Shown here piece by piece: positions 23,968 to 37,382 of a stretch of 64,000 nt of DNA; position 1 is the first letter of the stretch, and the number at the start of each line of letters is the position of its first letter. The notes beneath the pieces are model-generated. The model was given only the letters and a program-made list of their open reading frames with translations. It was not told the origin of the DNA and searched no databases. This stretch comes from Eriocheir sinensis (lineage: Eukaryota > Arthropoda > Malacostraca > Decapoda > Varunidae). Both the position numbers and the translations under genes were made by a program. The stretch is from the NCBI RefSeq assembly GCF_024679095.1, contig NW_026112162.1, forward strand, positions 37,501 to 101,500. The letters run 5' to 3'.

Positions 23968-26900
23968 GTGTGCTTGGCGGTGGTGTCTGTTGTTGTGTGT
24001 GTGTGTGCCCGGCGGTGGTGTCTGTTGTTGTGTGTGTGTGTGTGTGTGTGGCCGGCGGTGGTGTCTGTTATCGTGTGTATGTGTGTGTGCCCGGCGGTGG
24101 TGTTTGTTGTTGTGTGTGTGTGTGCCCGGCGGTGGTGTCTGTTGTTGTTGTGTGTGTGTGTGCCCGGCGGTGGTGTCTGTTGTTGTATGTGTGTGCCCGG
24201 CGGTGGTGTCTGTTGTTGTATGTGTGTGCTCGGCGTTGGTGTCTGTTGCTGTGTGTGTGTGTGCCCGGCGGTGGTGTCTGTTGTTGTGTGTGTGTGTGCC
24301 CGGCGGTGGTGTCTGTTGTTGTGTGTGTGTGCCCGGCGGTGGTGTCTGTTGTTGTGTGTGTGTGTGCTCGACGGTGATGTCTGTTGTTGTGTGTGTGTGC
24401 CCGGTTGTGGTGTCTGTTGTTTTGTGTGTGTGTCCGGCGGTGGTGTCTGTTGTTGTGTGTGTGTGCCCGGCGGTGGTGTCTGTTGTTGTGTGTGTGTGCT
24501 CGGCGGTGGTGTCTTTTGTTGTGTGTGTGTGTGCTCGGCGGTGGTGTCTGTTGTTTTGTGTGTGTGCCCGGCGGTCGTGTCTGTTGTTGTTGTGTGTGTG
24601 TGCTCGGCGGTGATGTCAGTTGTTGTGTGTGTGTGCCCGGCGGAGGTGTCTGTTGGTGTGTGTGTGTGTGTGTGTGCTCGGCGATGGTGTCTGTTGTTGT
24701 GTGTGAGTGCCCGGCGGAGGTGTCTGTTGGTGTGTGTGTGTGTGTGTGTGCCCGGCGGTGGTGTCTGTCGTGTGTGTGTGCCCGACGGTGTTGACTATTG
24801 TTGTGTGTGTGTGCTTGGCTGAGGTGTCTGTTGTGTGTGTGTGTGCCCGGTGGTGTTTTTTGTTTTTGTGTGTGTCCTCGGCGGTGATGTCTGTTGTTCT
24901 GTGTGTGTACCCGGCGGTGGTGTATGTTGTTCTGTGTGTGTGTGCGTGGCGATGGTGTCTGTTGTTCTGTGTGTGTCCTCGGCGGTGGTGTCTGTTGTTC
25001 TGTGTGTCCTCGGCGGTGGTGTCTGTTGTTGTGTGTGTGTAACCGACGGTGGTGTCTGTTGTTCTGTGTGTGTACCCGGCGGTGGTGTCTGTTGTTCTGT
25101 GTGTGTGTGCTTGGCGATGGTGTCTGTTGTTCTGTGTGTGTCTTCGGCGGTGGTGTCTATTGTCGTGTGTGTGTATCCGGGGGTGGTGTCTGTTGGTCTG
25201 TGTTTGTACCCGGCGGTGGTGTCTGTTGTGTGTGTGTGTACCCGGCGGTGGTGTCTGTTGTTGTGTGTGTGTGCTCGGCGGTGGTGTCTGTTGTTCTGTC
25301 TGTGTCCTCGGCGGTGGTGTCTGTTGTTCTGTGTCTGTGCCCGGCGGTGGTGTCTGTTGTTCTGTGTGTGTGCCCGGCGGTGGTGTCTGTTGTTCTGTAT
25401 GTGTTCTCGGCGGTGGTGTCTGTTGTTCTGTGTCTGTACCAAGCGGTGGTGTCTGTTGTTCTGTATGTGTGCTCGGCAGTGGTGTCTGTTGTTCTGTGTG
25501 GGTGCCCGGCGGTGGTGTCTGTTCTGTGTGTGTCTTCGGCGGTGGTGTCTGTTGTCGTGTGTGTGTATCCGGGGGTGGTGTCTGTTGGTCTGTGTTTGTA
25601 CCCGGCGGTGGTGTCTGTTGTGTGTGTGTGTACCCGGTGGTGGTGTCTGTTGTTCTGTGTGGTGGTGTCTGTTGTTCTGTGTGTCCTCGGCAGTGGTGTA
25701 TGTTGTTTGTGTGTCCCCGGCGGTGGTGTCTGTTGTTCTGTATGTGTCCTCGGCAGTGGTGTCTGTTGTTCTGTGTGTGTGACCAGCGGTGGTGTCTGTT
25801 GTTCTGTATGTGTGCTCGGCAGTGGTGTCTGTTGTTCTGTGTGTTTACCCGGCGGTGGTGTCTGTTGTTCTGTGTGTTCCAGCAGTGGTGTCTGTTGTTC
25901 TGAGTGTGTTCCCGGCAGTGGTGTCTGTTGTTCTGTGTGTGTGCCCGGCGGTGGTGTCTGTTGTTCTGTGTGTGTTCCCGGCGGTGGTGTCTGTTGTTCT
26001 GTGTGTGTTCCCGGCGGTGGTGTCTGTTGTTCTGTATGTGTCCTCGGCGGTGGTGTCTGTTGTTCTGTGTGTGTGCCCGGCGGTGGTGTCTGTTGTTCTG
26101 TGTGTGTTCCCGGCAGTGGTGTCTGTTGTTCTCTATGTGTCCTCGGCGGTGGTGTCTGTTGTTGTGTGTGTGTTCCCGGCGGTGGTGTCTGTTGTTGTGT
26201 GTGTACCCAGTGGTGTCTGTTGTTCTGTGTGTGTTCCCGGCGGTGGTGTCTGTTGTTCTGTGTGTGTTCCCGGCGGTGGTGTCTGTTGTTCTGTGTGTAT
26301 ACCAGGCGGTGGTGTCTGTTGTTCTGTGTGTGTTCCCGGCGGTGGTGTCTGTTGTTCTGTGTGTGTCCTCGGCGGTGGTGTCTGTTGTTGTGTGTGCCCG
26401 GCGGTGGTGTGTGTTGTGTGTGTGTGCTCGACGGTGGTGTCTGTTGTGTAAGTGTGTGCCCAGCGGTGGTGTCTGTCATGTGTGTGTGTGCTCGCCGGTG
26501 GTGTCTGTTGTTCTGTGTGTGTACCCGGCGGTGTTTTTTGTTTTTGTGTGTGTGCCAGGCGGTGGTGTCTGTTGTTGTGTGTGTGTGCTCGGCGGTTGTG
26601 TGTCGTTATGTGTATCCGCCTGGTGATGGTGTCTGTCGTTGTGTGTGTGGCCTGCGCTGGTGTCTGTCGTTGTGTGTGTGGCCTGCGCTGGTGTCTGTCG
26701 TTGTGTGTGTGTGGCCTGCGCTGGTGTCTGTTGTGTGTGTGGCCTGGGCTGGTGTCTGTCGTTGTGTGTGTGTGCTCGACGGTGTTGTCTGTGTTGGTGT
26801 GTGTGTGAGCGGCTGTGGTGTCTGTTGTTGTGTGTGTGTGCTCGACGGTGGTGTCTGTCGTTGTGTGTGTGTTCCCAGGCGGTGGTGTCTGTTGTTGTGT

Positions 26901-29900
26901 GTGTGTGCCCGGCGGTGGCGTCTTTCGTTGTGTGTGTGTTCTCGAGCGTCGGTGGTGTCTGTCGTTGTGTGTGTGTTCCCAGGCGGTGGTGTCTGTTGTT
27001 GTGTGTGAGTGCCCGGCTGTGGTGTCTGTTGTTGTGTGTGTGTGCTCGACGGTGGTGTCTGTCGTTGTGTGTGTGTTCCACGTGGTGGTGTCTGTCGTTG
27101 TGTGTGAGTGCCCAGCTGTGGTGTTTGTCGTTGTGTGTGTGCCCGGTGGTGTTATCTTTTGTGTGTGTGTGCTCATCTGTGGTGTCTGTGGTTGTGTGTG
27201 TCTCTTCACGGTGGTGGCGTCTGTTTTTGTGTGTGTGTGTGCTCGGCGGGGGTGTCTGTGGATGTGTGTGTGTGTGCCCGGCGGTGGTGTTTGTTGTTGT
27301 GTGTGTGTGTGCCCGGCGGTGGTGTCTGTTGTTGTGTGTTTGTGTGTGCCAGGTGGTGTTGTTGTGTGTGTGCCCGGCGGTGGTGTCTGTTGTTGTGTGT
27401 GTGCTCGGCGTTGGTGTCTGTTGTTGTGTGTGTGTGTGCCCGGTGGTGTCTGTTGTTGTGTGTGTGTGTGCCCAGCGGTGGTGTCTGTTGTTGTGTGTGT
27501 GCTTGGCGGTGGTGTCTGTTGTTGTGTGTGTGTGTGCTCGACGGTGGTGTCTGTTGTTGTGTGTGTGTGCCCGGTTGTGGTGTCTGTTGTTTTGTGTGTG
27601 TGTCAGGCGGTGGTGTGGGTTTTTGTGTGTGTGTGTGCCCGGCGGTGGTGTCTGTTGTTGTGTGTGTGTGTGCTCGGCGGTGGTGTCTTTTGTTGTGTGT
27701 GTGTGTGCTCGGCGGTGGTGTCTGTTGTTTTTTGTGTGTGCTGGGCTGTCGTGTCTGTTGTTGTTTTGTGTGTGTGCTCGGCGGTGATGTCAGTTGTTGT
27801 GTGTGTGTGCCCGGCGGAGGTGTCTGTTGGTGTGTGTGTGTGTGTGTGTGCTCGGCGATGGTGTCTGTTGTTGTGTGTGAGTGCCCGGCGGAGGTGTCTG
27901 TTGGTGTGTGTGTGTGTGTGTGTGTGCCCGGCGGTGGTGTCTGTTGTGTGTGTGTGCTTGGCTGAGGTGTCTGTTGTGTGTGTGTGTGCCCGGTGGTGTT
28001 TTTTGTTTTTGTGTGTGTCCTCGGCGGTGATGTCTGTTGTTCTGTGTGTGTACCCGGCGGTGGTGTATGTTGTTCTGTGTGTGTGTGCGTGGCGATGGTG
28101 TCTGTTGTTCTGTGTGTGTCCTCGGCGGTGGTGTCTGTTGTTCTGTGTGTCCTCGGCGGTGGTGTCTGTTGTTGTGTGTGTGTAACCGACGGTGGTGTCT
28201 GTTGTTCTGTGTGTGTACCCGGCGGTGGTGTCTGTTGTTCTGTGTGTGTGTGCTTGGCGATGGTGTCTGTTGTTCTGTGTGTGTCTTCGGCGGTGGTGTC
28301 TATTGTCGTGTGTGTGTATCCGGGGGTGGTGTCTGTTGGTCTGTGTTTGTACCCGGCGGTGGTGTCTGTTGTGTGTGTGTGTACCCGGCGGTGGTGTCTG
28401 TTGTTCTGTGTGTGTGCTCGGCGGTGGTGTCTGTTGTTCTGTATGTGTCCTCGGCGGTGGTGTCTGTTGTTCTGTGTCTGTGCCCGGCGGTGGTGTCTGT
28501 TGTTCTGTGTGTGTGCCCGGCGGTGGTGTCTGTTGTTCTGTATGTGTCCTCGGCGGTGGTGTCTGTTGTTCTGTGTGTGTGCCCGGCGGTGGTGTCTGTT
28601 GTTCTGTATGTGTCCTCGGCGGTGGTGTCTGTTGTTCTGTGTGTGTGCCCGGCGGTGGTGTCTGTTGTTCTGTGTGTGTCTTCGGCGGTGGTGTCTGTTG
28701 TCGTGTGTGTGTATCCGGGGGTGGTGTCTGTTGGTCTGTGTTTGTACCCGGCGGTGGTGTCTGTTGTGTGTGTGTACCCGGCGGTGGTGTCTGTTGTTCT
28801 GTGTGTGTGCTCGGCGGTGGTGTCTGTTGTTCTGTATGTGTCCTCGGCGGTGGTGTCTGTTGTTCTGTGTCTGTGCCCGGCGGTGGTGTCTGTTGTTCTG
28901 TGTGTGTGCCCGGCGGTGGTGTCTGTTGTTCTGTATGTGTCCTCGGCGGTGGTGTCTGTTGTTCTGTGTGTGTGCCCGGCGGTGGTGTCTGTTGTTCTGT
29001 ATGTGTCCTCGGCGGTGGTGTCTGTTGTTCTGTGTGTGTGCCCGGCGGTGGTGTCTGTTGTTCTGTGTGTGTTCCCGGCGGTGGTGTCTGTTGTTCTGTG
29101 TGTGTTCCCGGCGGTGGTGTCTGTTGTTCTGTGTGTGTGCCCGGCGGTGGTGTCTGTTGTTCTGTGTGTGTTCCCGGCGGTGGTGTCTGTTGTTCTGTGT
29201 GTGTTCCCGGCGGTGGTGTCTGTTGCTCTGTATGTGTCCTCGGCGGTGGTGTCTGTTGTTCTGTGTGTGTGCCCGGCGGTGGTGTCTGTTGTTCTGTGTG
29301 TGTTCCCGGCGGTGGTGTCTGTTGTTCTCTATGTGTCCTCGGCGGTGGTGTCTGTTGTTCTGTGTGTGTTCCCGGCGGTGGTGTCTGTTGTTCTGTGTGT
29401 GTACCCGGTGGTGGTGTCTGTTGTTCTGTGTGTGTTCCCGGCGGTGGTGTCTGTTGTTCTGTGTGTGTTCCCGGCGGTGGTGTCTGTTGTTCTGTGTGTA
29501 TACCAGGCGGTGGTGTCTGTTGTTCTGTGTGTGTTCCCGGCGGTGGTGTCTGTTGTTCTGTGTGTGTCCTCGGCGGTGGTGTCTGTTGTTGTGTGTGCCC
29601 GGCGGTGGTGTGTGTTGTGTGTGTGTGCTCGACGGTGGTGTCTGTTGTGTAAGTGTGTGCCCAGCGGTGGTGTCTGTCATGTGTGTGTGTGCTCGCCGGT
29701 GGTGTCTGTTGTTCTGTGTGTGTACCCGGCGGTGTTTTTTGTTTTTGTGTGTGTGCCAGGCGGTGGTGTCTGTTGTTGTGTGTGTGTGCTCGGCGGTTGT
29801 GTGTCGTTATGTGTATCCGCCTGGTGATGGTGTCTGTCGTTGTGTGTGTGTGGCCTGCGCTGGTGTCTGTCGTTGTGTGTGTGTGGCCTGCGCTGGTGTC

Positions 29901-32900
29901 TGTCGTTGTGTGTGTGTGGCCTGCGCTGGTGTCTGTCGTTGTGTGTGTGTGGCCTGCGCTGGTGTCTGTCGTTGTGTGTGTGTGCTCGACGGTGATGTCT
30001 GTGTTGGTGTGTGAGTGAGCGGCTGTGGTGTCTGTTGTTGTGTGTGTGTGCTCGACGGTGGTGTCTGTCGTTGTGTGTGTGTTCCCAGGCGGTGGTGTCT
30101 GTTGTTGTGTGTGTGTGCCCGGCGGTGGCGTCTTTCGTTGTGTGTGTGTGCTCGACGGTGGTGTCTGTCGTTGTGTGTGTGTTCCCAGGCGGTGGTGTCT
30201 GTTGTTGTGTGTGAGTGCCCGGCTGTGGTGTCTGTTGTTGTGTGTGTGTGCTCGACGGTGGTGTCTGTCGTTGTGTGTGTGTTCCCCGTGGTGGTGTCTG
30301 TCGTTGTGTGTGAGTGCCCAGCTGTGGTGTTTGTCGTTGTGTGTGTGTGCCCGGTGGTGTTATCTTTTGTTGTGAGTGTGTGCTCATCTGTGGTGTCTGT
30401 GGTTGTGTGTGAATCTTCACGGTGGTGGCGTCTGTTTTTGTGTGTGTGTGTGTGCTCGGCGGGGGTGTCTGTGGATGTGTGTGTGTTCCCGGCGGTGGTA
30501 TCTGTCGTTGTGTGTGAATGCCCGGCGATGTTGTCTGTTATTGTGTGTGTGTGTGTGTTTGTGATCGGCGGTGGTGTCTATTGTTGGGTGTTTGTGTCCG
30601 GCGGTGGTGTCTGTTGTTGTGTGTGTGTGCCTGGCGGTGGTGTCTGTTGTTGTGTGTGTTCTCTGCGGTGGTGTCTGTTGTTGTGTGTGTCTGCTTGGCG
30701 TTGGTGGCTCCTGTTTTGTGTGTGTGTGTGCCCGGCGGTGGTGTATGTCGTTGTGTGTGTGTGATCGGCAATGGTGTCTCGTTGTGAGTGTGTGCCCGGT
30801 GGTTGTGTCTGTTGCTGTGTGTGTGTGCCCAGCGGTGGTGTCTGTCGTTGTTAGTGTGTGCCCGATGGTTGTGTCTGTTGTGTGTGTGTGTGTGCCCGGA
30901 GTGGTGTCTGTTGTTGTGCGTTTGTGCCCGGCGATGGTGTCTGTCGTTGTGTGTGTGCTCGGCGTTGGTGTCTGTTGTTGTGTGTCTGTGCTTAGCGATG
31001 GTGTCTGTTGTTGTGTGTGTGTTCCCGTTAGTGATGTCTGTTGTTTTGTGGGTGTGCCCGGCGGTGGTGTCTGTTGTTGTGTTTGTGTGCCCGTTAGTGG
31101 TGTGTGTCGTTTTGTGGGTGTGCCCGGCGGTGGTGTCTGTTGTTGTATTTGTGTGCCCGTTAGTGGTGTCTGTCGTTTTGTGGGTGTGCCCGGCGGTGGT
31201 GTCTGTTGTTGTGTATGTGTGCCCAGCGGTGGTGTCTGTTGTTGTGTGGGTGTGCCCAGCGGTGGTGTCTGTTGTTGTGTGGGTGTGCCTGGCGGTGGTG
31301 TCTGTTGTTGTGTGTCTGTGCTTAGCGGTGGTTTCTGTTGTTGTGTGTGTGTGCCCGTTAGTGGTGTCTGTTGTTTTGTGGGTGTGCCCGGCGGTGGTGT
31401 CTGTTGTTGTGTGTGTTCTCTGCGGTGGTGTATGTCGTTGTGTGTGTGTGATCGGCAATGGTGTCTGTCGTTGTGAGTGTGTGCCCGGTGGTTGTGTCTG
31501 TCGTTGTGAGTGTGTGCCCGGTGGTTGTGTCTGTTGCTGTGTGTGTGTGCCCGGCGGTGGTGTCTGTCGTTGTTAGTGTGTGCCCGATGGTTGTGTCTGT
31601 TGTTGTGTGTGTGTGCCCGGCGGTGATGTCTGTTGTTGTGCGATTGTGCCCGGCGGTGGTGTCTGTCGTTGTGAGTGTGTGCCCGGTGGTTGTGTCTGTT
31701 GTTGTGTGTGTGCCCGGCGGTGGTGTCTGTTGTTGTGCGTTTGTGCCCGGCGGTGGTGTCTGTCGTTGTGTGTGTGCTCGGCGTTGGTGTCTGTTGTTGT
31801 GTGTCTGTGCTTAGCGGTGGTGTCTGTTGTTGTGTGTGTGTGCCCGTTAGTGGTGTCTGTTGTTTTGTGGGTGTGCCCGGCGGTGGTGTCTGTTGTTGTG
31901 TTTGTGTGCCCGTTAGTGGTGTCTGTCGTTTTGTGGGTGTGCCCGGCGGTGGTGTCTGTTGTTGTATTTGTGTGCCCGTTAGTGGTGTCTGTCGTTTTAT
32001 GGGTGTGGCCGGCGGTGGTGTCTGTTGTTGTGTTTGTGTGCCCGTTAGTGGTGTCTGTCGTTTTGTGGGTGTGCCCGGCGGTGGTGTCTGTTGTGTGTGT
32101 GTGCCCAGCGGTGGTGTCTGTTGTTGTGTGTGTGTGTGCCCAGCGGTGGTGTCTGTTGTTGTGTGTGTGTGCCCGGCGGTGGTGTCTGTTGTTGTGTGTG
32201 TGATCCCGGGGGTGGTGTCTGTTGTTGTGCGTTTGTGCCCGGCGGTGGTGTCTGTCGTTGTGTGTGTGCTCGGCGTTGGTGTCTGTTGTTGTGTGTCTGT
32301 GCTTAGCGGTGGTGTCTGTTGTTGTGTTTGTGTGCCCGTTAGTGGTGTCTGTTGTGTTGTGGGTGTGCCCGGCGGTGGTGTCTGTTGTTGTGTGTGTTCT
32401 CTGCGGTGGTGTATGTCGTTGTGTGTGTGTGATCGGCAATGGTGTCTGTCGTTGTGAGTGTGTGCCCGGTGGTTGTGTCTGTTGTTGTGTGTGTGTGCCC
32501 GGCGGTGGTGTCTGTCGTTGTTAGTGTGTGCCCGATGGTTGTGTCTGTTGTTGTGTGTGTGTGCCCGGCGGTGATGTCTGTTGTTGTGCGTTTGTGCCCG
32601 GCGGTGGTGTCTGTCGTTGTGAGTGTGTGCCCGGTGGTTGAGTCTGTTGTTGTGTGTGTGTGCCCGGCGGTGGTGTCTGTTGTTGTGCGTTTGTGCCCGG
32701 CGGTGGTGTCTGTCGTTGTGTGTGTGCTCGGCGTTGGTGTCTGTTGTTGTGTGTCTGTGCTTAGCGGTGGTGTCTGTTGTTGTGTGTGTGTGCCCGTTAG
32801 TGGTGTCTGTTGTTTTGTGGGTGTGCCCGGCGGTGGTGTCTGTTGTGTTTGTGTGCCCGTTAGTGGTGTCTGTCGTTTTGTGGGTGTGCCGGCGGTGGTG

Positions 32901-35900
32901 TATGTTGTTGTATTTGTGTGCCCGTTAGTGGTGTCTGTCGTTTTGTGGGTATGCCCGGCGGTGGTGTCTGTTGTTGTGTTTGTGTGCCCGTTAGTGGTGT
33001 CTGTCGTTTTGTGTGTGTGCCCGGCGGTGGTGTCTGTTGTGTGTGTGTGCCCAGCGGTGGTGTCTGTTGTTGTGTGTGTGTGCCCGGCGGTGGTGTCTGT
33101 TGTTGTGTGTGTGCTCGGCGGTGGTGTCTGTTTTTTTTTGTGTGTGTGCCCGGCGGTGGTGTCTGCTGTTGTGTGTGTGTGCCCGGCGGTGGTGTCTGTT
33201 GTTGTGTGTGTGTGCCCAGCGGTGGTGTCTGTTGCTGTGTGTGTGTGCCCGGCGGTGGTGTCTGTTGTTGTGTGTGTGATCCCGGGGGTGGTGTCTGTTG
33301 TTGTGTGTGTGTGCCCGTCGGTGGTGTCTGTTGTTGTGTGTGTGTGCCCGGCGGTGGTGTCTGTTGTTCTGTGTGTGTTCCCGGCGGTGGTGTCTGTTGT
33401 TCTGTGTGTATACCAGGCGGTGGTGTCTGTTGTTCTGTGTGTGTTCCCGGCGGTGGTGTCTGTTGTTCTGTGTGTGTCCTCGGCGGTGGTGTCTGTTGTT
33501 GTGTGTGCCCGGCGGTGGTGTGTGTTGTGTGTGTGTGCTCGACGGTGGTGTCTGTTGTGTAAGTGTGTGCCCAGCGGTGGTGTCTGTCATGTGTGTGTGT
33601 GCTCGCCGGTGGTGTCTGTTGTTCTGTGTGTGTACCCGGCGGTGTTTTTTGTTTTTGTGTGTGTGCCAGGCGGTGGTGTCTGTTGTTGTGTGTGTGTGCT
33701 CGGCGGTTGTGTGTCGTTATGTGTATCCGCCTGGTGATGGTGTCTGTCGTTGTGTGTGTGGCCTGCGCTGGTGTCTGTCGTTGTGTGTGTGTGGCCTGCG
33801 CTGGTGTCTGTCGTTGTGTGTGTGTGGCCTGCGCTGGTGTCTGTCGTTGTGTGTGTGTGGCCTGCGCTGGTGTCTGTCATTGTGTGTGTGTGCTCGACGG
33901 TGATGTCTGTGTTGGTGTGTGAGTGCCCGGCTGTGGTGTCTGTTGTTGTGTGTGTGTGCTCGACGGTGGTGTCTGTCGTTGTGTGTGTGTTCCCAGGCGG
34001 TGGTGTCTGTTGTTGTGTGTGTGTGCCCGGCGGTGGCGTCTTTCGTTGTGTGTGTGTGCTCGACGGTGGTGTCTGACGTTGTGTGTGTGTTCCCAGGCGG
34101 TGGTGTCTGTTGTTGTGTGTGAGTGCCCGGCTGTGGTGTCTGTTGTTGTGTGTGTGTGCTCGACGGTGGTGTCTGTCGTTGTGTGTGTGTTCCCCGTGGT
34201 GGTGTCTGTCGTTGTGTGTGAGTGCCCAGCTGTGGTGTTTGTCGTTGTGTGTGTGTGCCCGGTGGTGTTATCTTTTGTTGTGAGTGTGTGCTATTCTGTG
34301 GTGTCTGTGGTTGTGTGTGAATCTTCACGGTGGTGGCGTCTGTTTTTGTGTGTGTGTGTGTGCTCGGCGGGGGTGTCTGTGGATGTGTGTGTGTTCCCGG
34401 CGGTGGTATCTGTCGTTGTGTGTGAATGCCCGGCGATGTTGTCTGTTATTGTGTGTGTGTGTGTGTTTGTGATCGGCGGTGGTGTCTATTGTTGGGTGTT
34501 TGTGTCCGGCGGTGGTGTCTGTTGTTGTGTGTGTGTGCCCGGCGGTGGTGTCTGTTGTTGTGTGTGTTCTCTGCGGTGGTGTCTGTTGTTGTGTGTGTCT
34601 GCCTGGCGTTGGTGGCTCCTGTTTTGTGTGTGTGTGTGCCCGGCGGTGGTGTATGTCGTTGTGTGTGTGTGATCGGCAATGGTGTCTCGTTGTGAGTGTG
34701 TGCCCGGTGGTTGTGTCTGTTGCTGTGTGTGTGTGCCCAGCGGTGGTGTCTGTCGTTGTTAGTGTGTGCCCCATGGTTGTGTCTGTTGTTGTGTGTGTGT
34801 GTTCGGCGGTGATGTCTGTTGTTGTGCGTTTGTGCCTGGCGGTGGTGTCTGTCGTTGTGAGTGTGTGCCCGGTGGTTGTGTCTGTTGTGTGTGTGTGTGT
34901 GCCCGGAGTGGTGTCTGTTGTTGTGCGTTTGTGCCCGGCGGTGGTGTCTGTCGTTGTGTGTGTGCTCGGCGTTGGTGTCTGTTGTTGTGTGTCTGTGCTT
35001 AGCGATGGTGTCTGTTGTTATGTGTGTGTGCCCGTTAGTGATGTCTGTTGTTTTGTGGGTGTGCCCGGCGGTGGTGTCTGTTGTTGTGTTTGTGTGCCCG
35101 TTAGTGGTGTGTGTCGTTTTGTGGGTGTGCCCGTCGGTGGTGTCTGTTGTTGTATTTGTGTGCCCGTTAGTGGTGTCTGTCGTTTTGTGGGTGTGCCCGG
35201 CGGTGGTGTCTGTTGTTGTGTATGTGTGCCCAGCGGTGGTGTCTGTTGTTGTGTGGGTGTGCCCAGCGGTGGTGTCTGTTGTTGTGTGGGTGTGCCTGGC
35301 GGTGGTGTCTGTTGTTGTGTGTCTGTGCTTAGCGGTGGTTTCTGTTGTTGTGTGTGTGTGCCCGTTAGTGGTGTCTGTTGTTTTGTGGGTGTGCCCGGCG
35401 GTGGTGTCTGTTGTTGTGTGTGTTCTCTGCGGTGGTGTATGTCGTTGTGTGTGTGTGATCGGCAATGGTGTCTGTCGTTGTGAGTGTGTGCCCGGTGGTT
35501 GTGTCTGTCGTTGTGAGTGTGTGCCCGGTGGTTGTGTCTGTTGCTGTGTGTGTGTGCCCGGCGGTGGTGTCTGTCGTTGTTAGTTTGTGCCCGATGGTTG
35601 TGTCTGTTGTTGTGTGTGTGTGCCCGGCGGTGATGTCTGTTGTTGTGCGATTGTGCCCGGCGGTGGTGTCTGTCGTTGTGAGTGTGTGCCCGGTGGTTGT
35701 GTCTGTTGTTGTGTGTGTGTGCCCGGCGGTGGTGTCTGTTGTTGTGCGTTTGTGCCCGGCGGTGGTGTCTCTCGTTGTGTGTGTGCTCGGCGTTGGTGTC
35801 TGTTGTTGTGTGTCTGTGCTTAGCGGTGGTGTCTGTTGTTGTGTGTGTGTGCCCGTTGGTTGTGTCTGTTGTTGTGTGTGTGTGCCCGGCGGTGGTGTCT

Positions 35901-37355
35901 GTTGTTGTGTGTGTGTGCCCGTTAGTGGTGTCTGTCGTTTTGTGGGTGTGCCCGGCGGTGGTGTCTGTTGTTGTATTTGTGTGCCCGTTAGTGGTGTCTG
36001 TCGTTTTATGGGTGTGGCCGGCGGTGGTGTCTGTTGTTGTGTTTGTGTGCCCGTTAGTGGTGTCTGTCGTTTTATGGGTGTGCCCGGCGGTGGTGTCTGT
36101 TGTGTGTGTGTGCCCAGCGGTGGTGTCTGTTGTTGTGTGTGTGTGCCCGGCGGTGGTGTCTGTTGTTGTCTGTGTGTGCTCGGCGGTGGTGTCTGTTTTT
36201 TTTTGTGTGTGTGCCCGGCAGTGGTGTCTGTTGTTGTGTGTGTGTGCCCGGCGGTGGTGTCTGTTGTTGTGTGTGTGTGCCCAGCGGTGGTGTCTGTTGT
36301 TGTGTGTGTGTGCCCGGCGGTGGTGTCTGTTGTTGTGTGTGTGATCCCGGGGGTGGTGTCTGTTGTTGTGCGTTTGTGCCCGGCGGTGGTGTCTGTCGTT
36401 GTGTGTGTGCTCGGCGTTGGTGTCTGTTGTTGTGTGTCTGTGCTTAGCGGTGGTGTCTGTTGTTGTGTTTGTGTGCCCGTTAGTGGTGTCTGTTGTGTTG
36501 TGGGTGTGCCCGGCGGTGGTGTCTGTTGTTGTGTGTTCTCTGCGGTGGTGTATGTCGTTGTGTGTGTGTGATCGGCAATGGTGTCTGTCGTTGTGAGTGT
36601 GTGCCCGGTGGTTGTGTCTGTTGTTGTGTGTGTGTGCCCGGCGGTGGTGTCTGTCGTTGTTAGTGTGTGCCCGATGGTTGTGTCTGTTGTTGTGTGTGTG
36701 TGCCCGGCGGTGGTGTCTGTTGTTGTGCGTTTGTGCCCGGCGGTGGTGTCTGTCGTTGTGAGTGTGTGCCCGGTGGTTGTGTCTGTTGTTGTGTGTGTGT
36801 GCCCGGCGGTGGTGTCTGTTGCTGTGCGTTTGTGCCCGGCGGTGGTGTCTGTCGTTGTGTGTGTGCTCGGCGTTGGTGTCTGTTGTTGTGTGTCTGTGCT
36901 TAGCGGTGGTGTCTGTTGTTGTGTGTGTGTGCCCGTTAGTGGTGTCTGTTGTTTTGTGGGTGTGCCCGGCGGTGGTGTCTGTTGTTGTGTTTGTGTGCCC
37001 GTTAGTGGTGTCTGTCGTTTTGTGGGTGTGCCGGCGGTGGTGTCTGTTGTTGTATTTGTGTGCCCGTTAGTGGTGTCTGTCGTTTTGTGGGTATGCCCGG
37101 CGGTGGTGTCTGTTGTTGTGTTTGTGTGCCCGTTAGTGGTGTCTGTCGTTTTGTGGGTGTGCCCGGCGGTGGTGTCTGTTGTGTGTGTGTGCCCAGCGGT
37201 GGTGTCTGTTGTTGTGTGTGTGTGCCCGGCGGTGGTGTCTGTTGTTGTGTGTGTGTGCCCGGCGGTGGTGTCTGTTGTTGAGTGTTTGTGTACCCGGCGG
37301 TGGTGTTTGTTGTTGTGTGTGTGTGCCCGGCGGTGGTGTCTGTCGTTGTTTGTGT
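23968..37355 (+). repeat. 33-bp G/T-rich minisatellite, about 400 units, with higher-order duplications
   Basis: Units contain CCCGGCGGTGGTGTCTGTTG followed by TT[C/G]TGTGTGTGTG. The plus strand is almost free of A. Thirty-three is a multiple of three, so all plus frames and one minus frame stay open for hundreds of codons (Pro-Ala-Val-Val-Ser-Val-Val-Leu-Cys-Val-Cys and others), without any other coding sign. Variant units recur in the same order at fixed distances: the segment around 24835 repeats at 27978, that at 26452 repeats at 29653 and again at 33563, and that at 30518 repeats at 34426. This gives higher-order units of about 3.1-3.2 and 3.9 kb. Confidence 0.95.
29653..33562 (+). repeat. 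Higher-order unit of about 3.9 kb in the 33-bp array
   Basis: Starts at the rare variant CAGCGGTGGTGTCTGTCATG and repeats from 33563 with the same series of rare variants (CGCCTGGTGATGG, GCCTGCGCTGG runs, TGTGATCGGCAATGG). Later offsets drift from 3,908 to 4,007 and 4,139 bp, so insertions or losses of whole units followed the duplication. Confidence 0.75.
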
Positions 37356-37382
37356 GCTATAATAGCTATAATAAATCTAATA

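Noticed and set aside
23968..37355. Cys/Val-rich proteins of up to 824 codons
   Set aside because: All plus frames and one minus frame are open simultaneously in a 33-bp G/T repeat; this is expected from composition.
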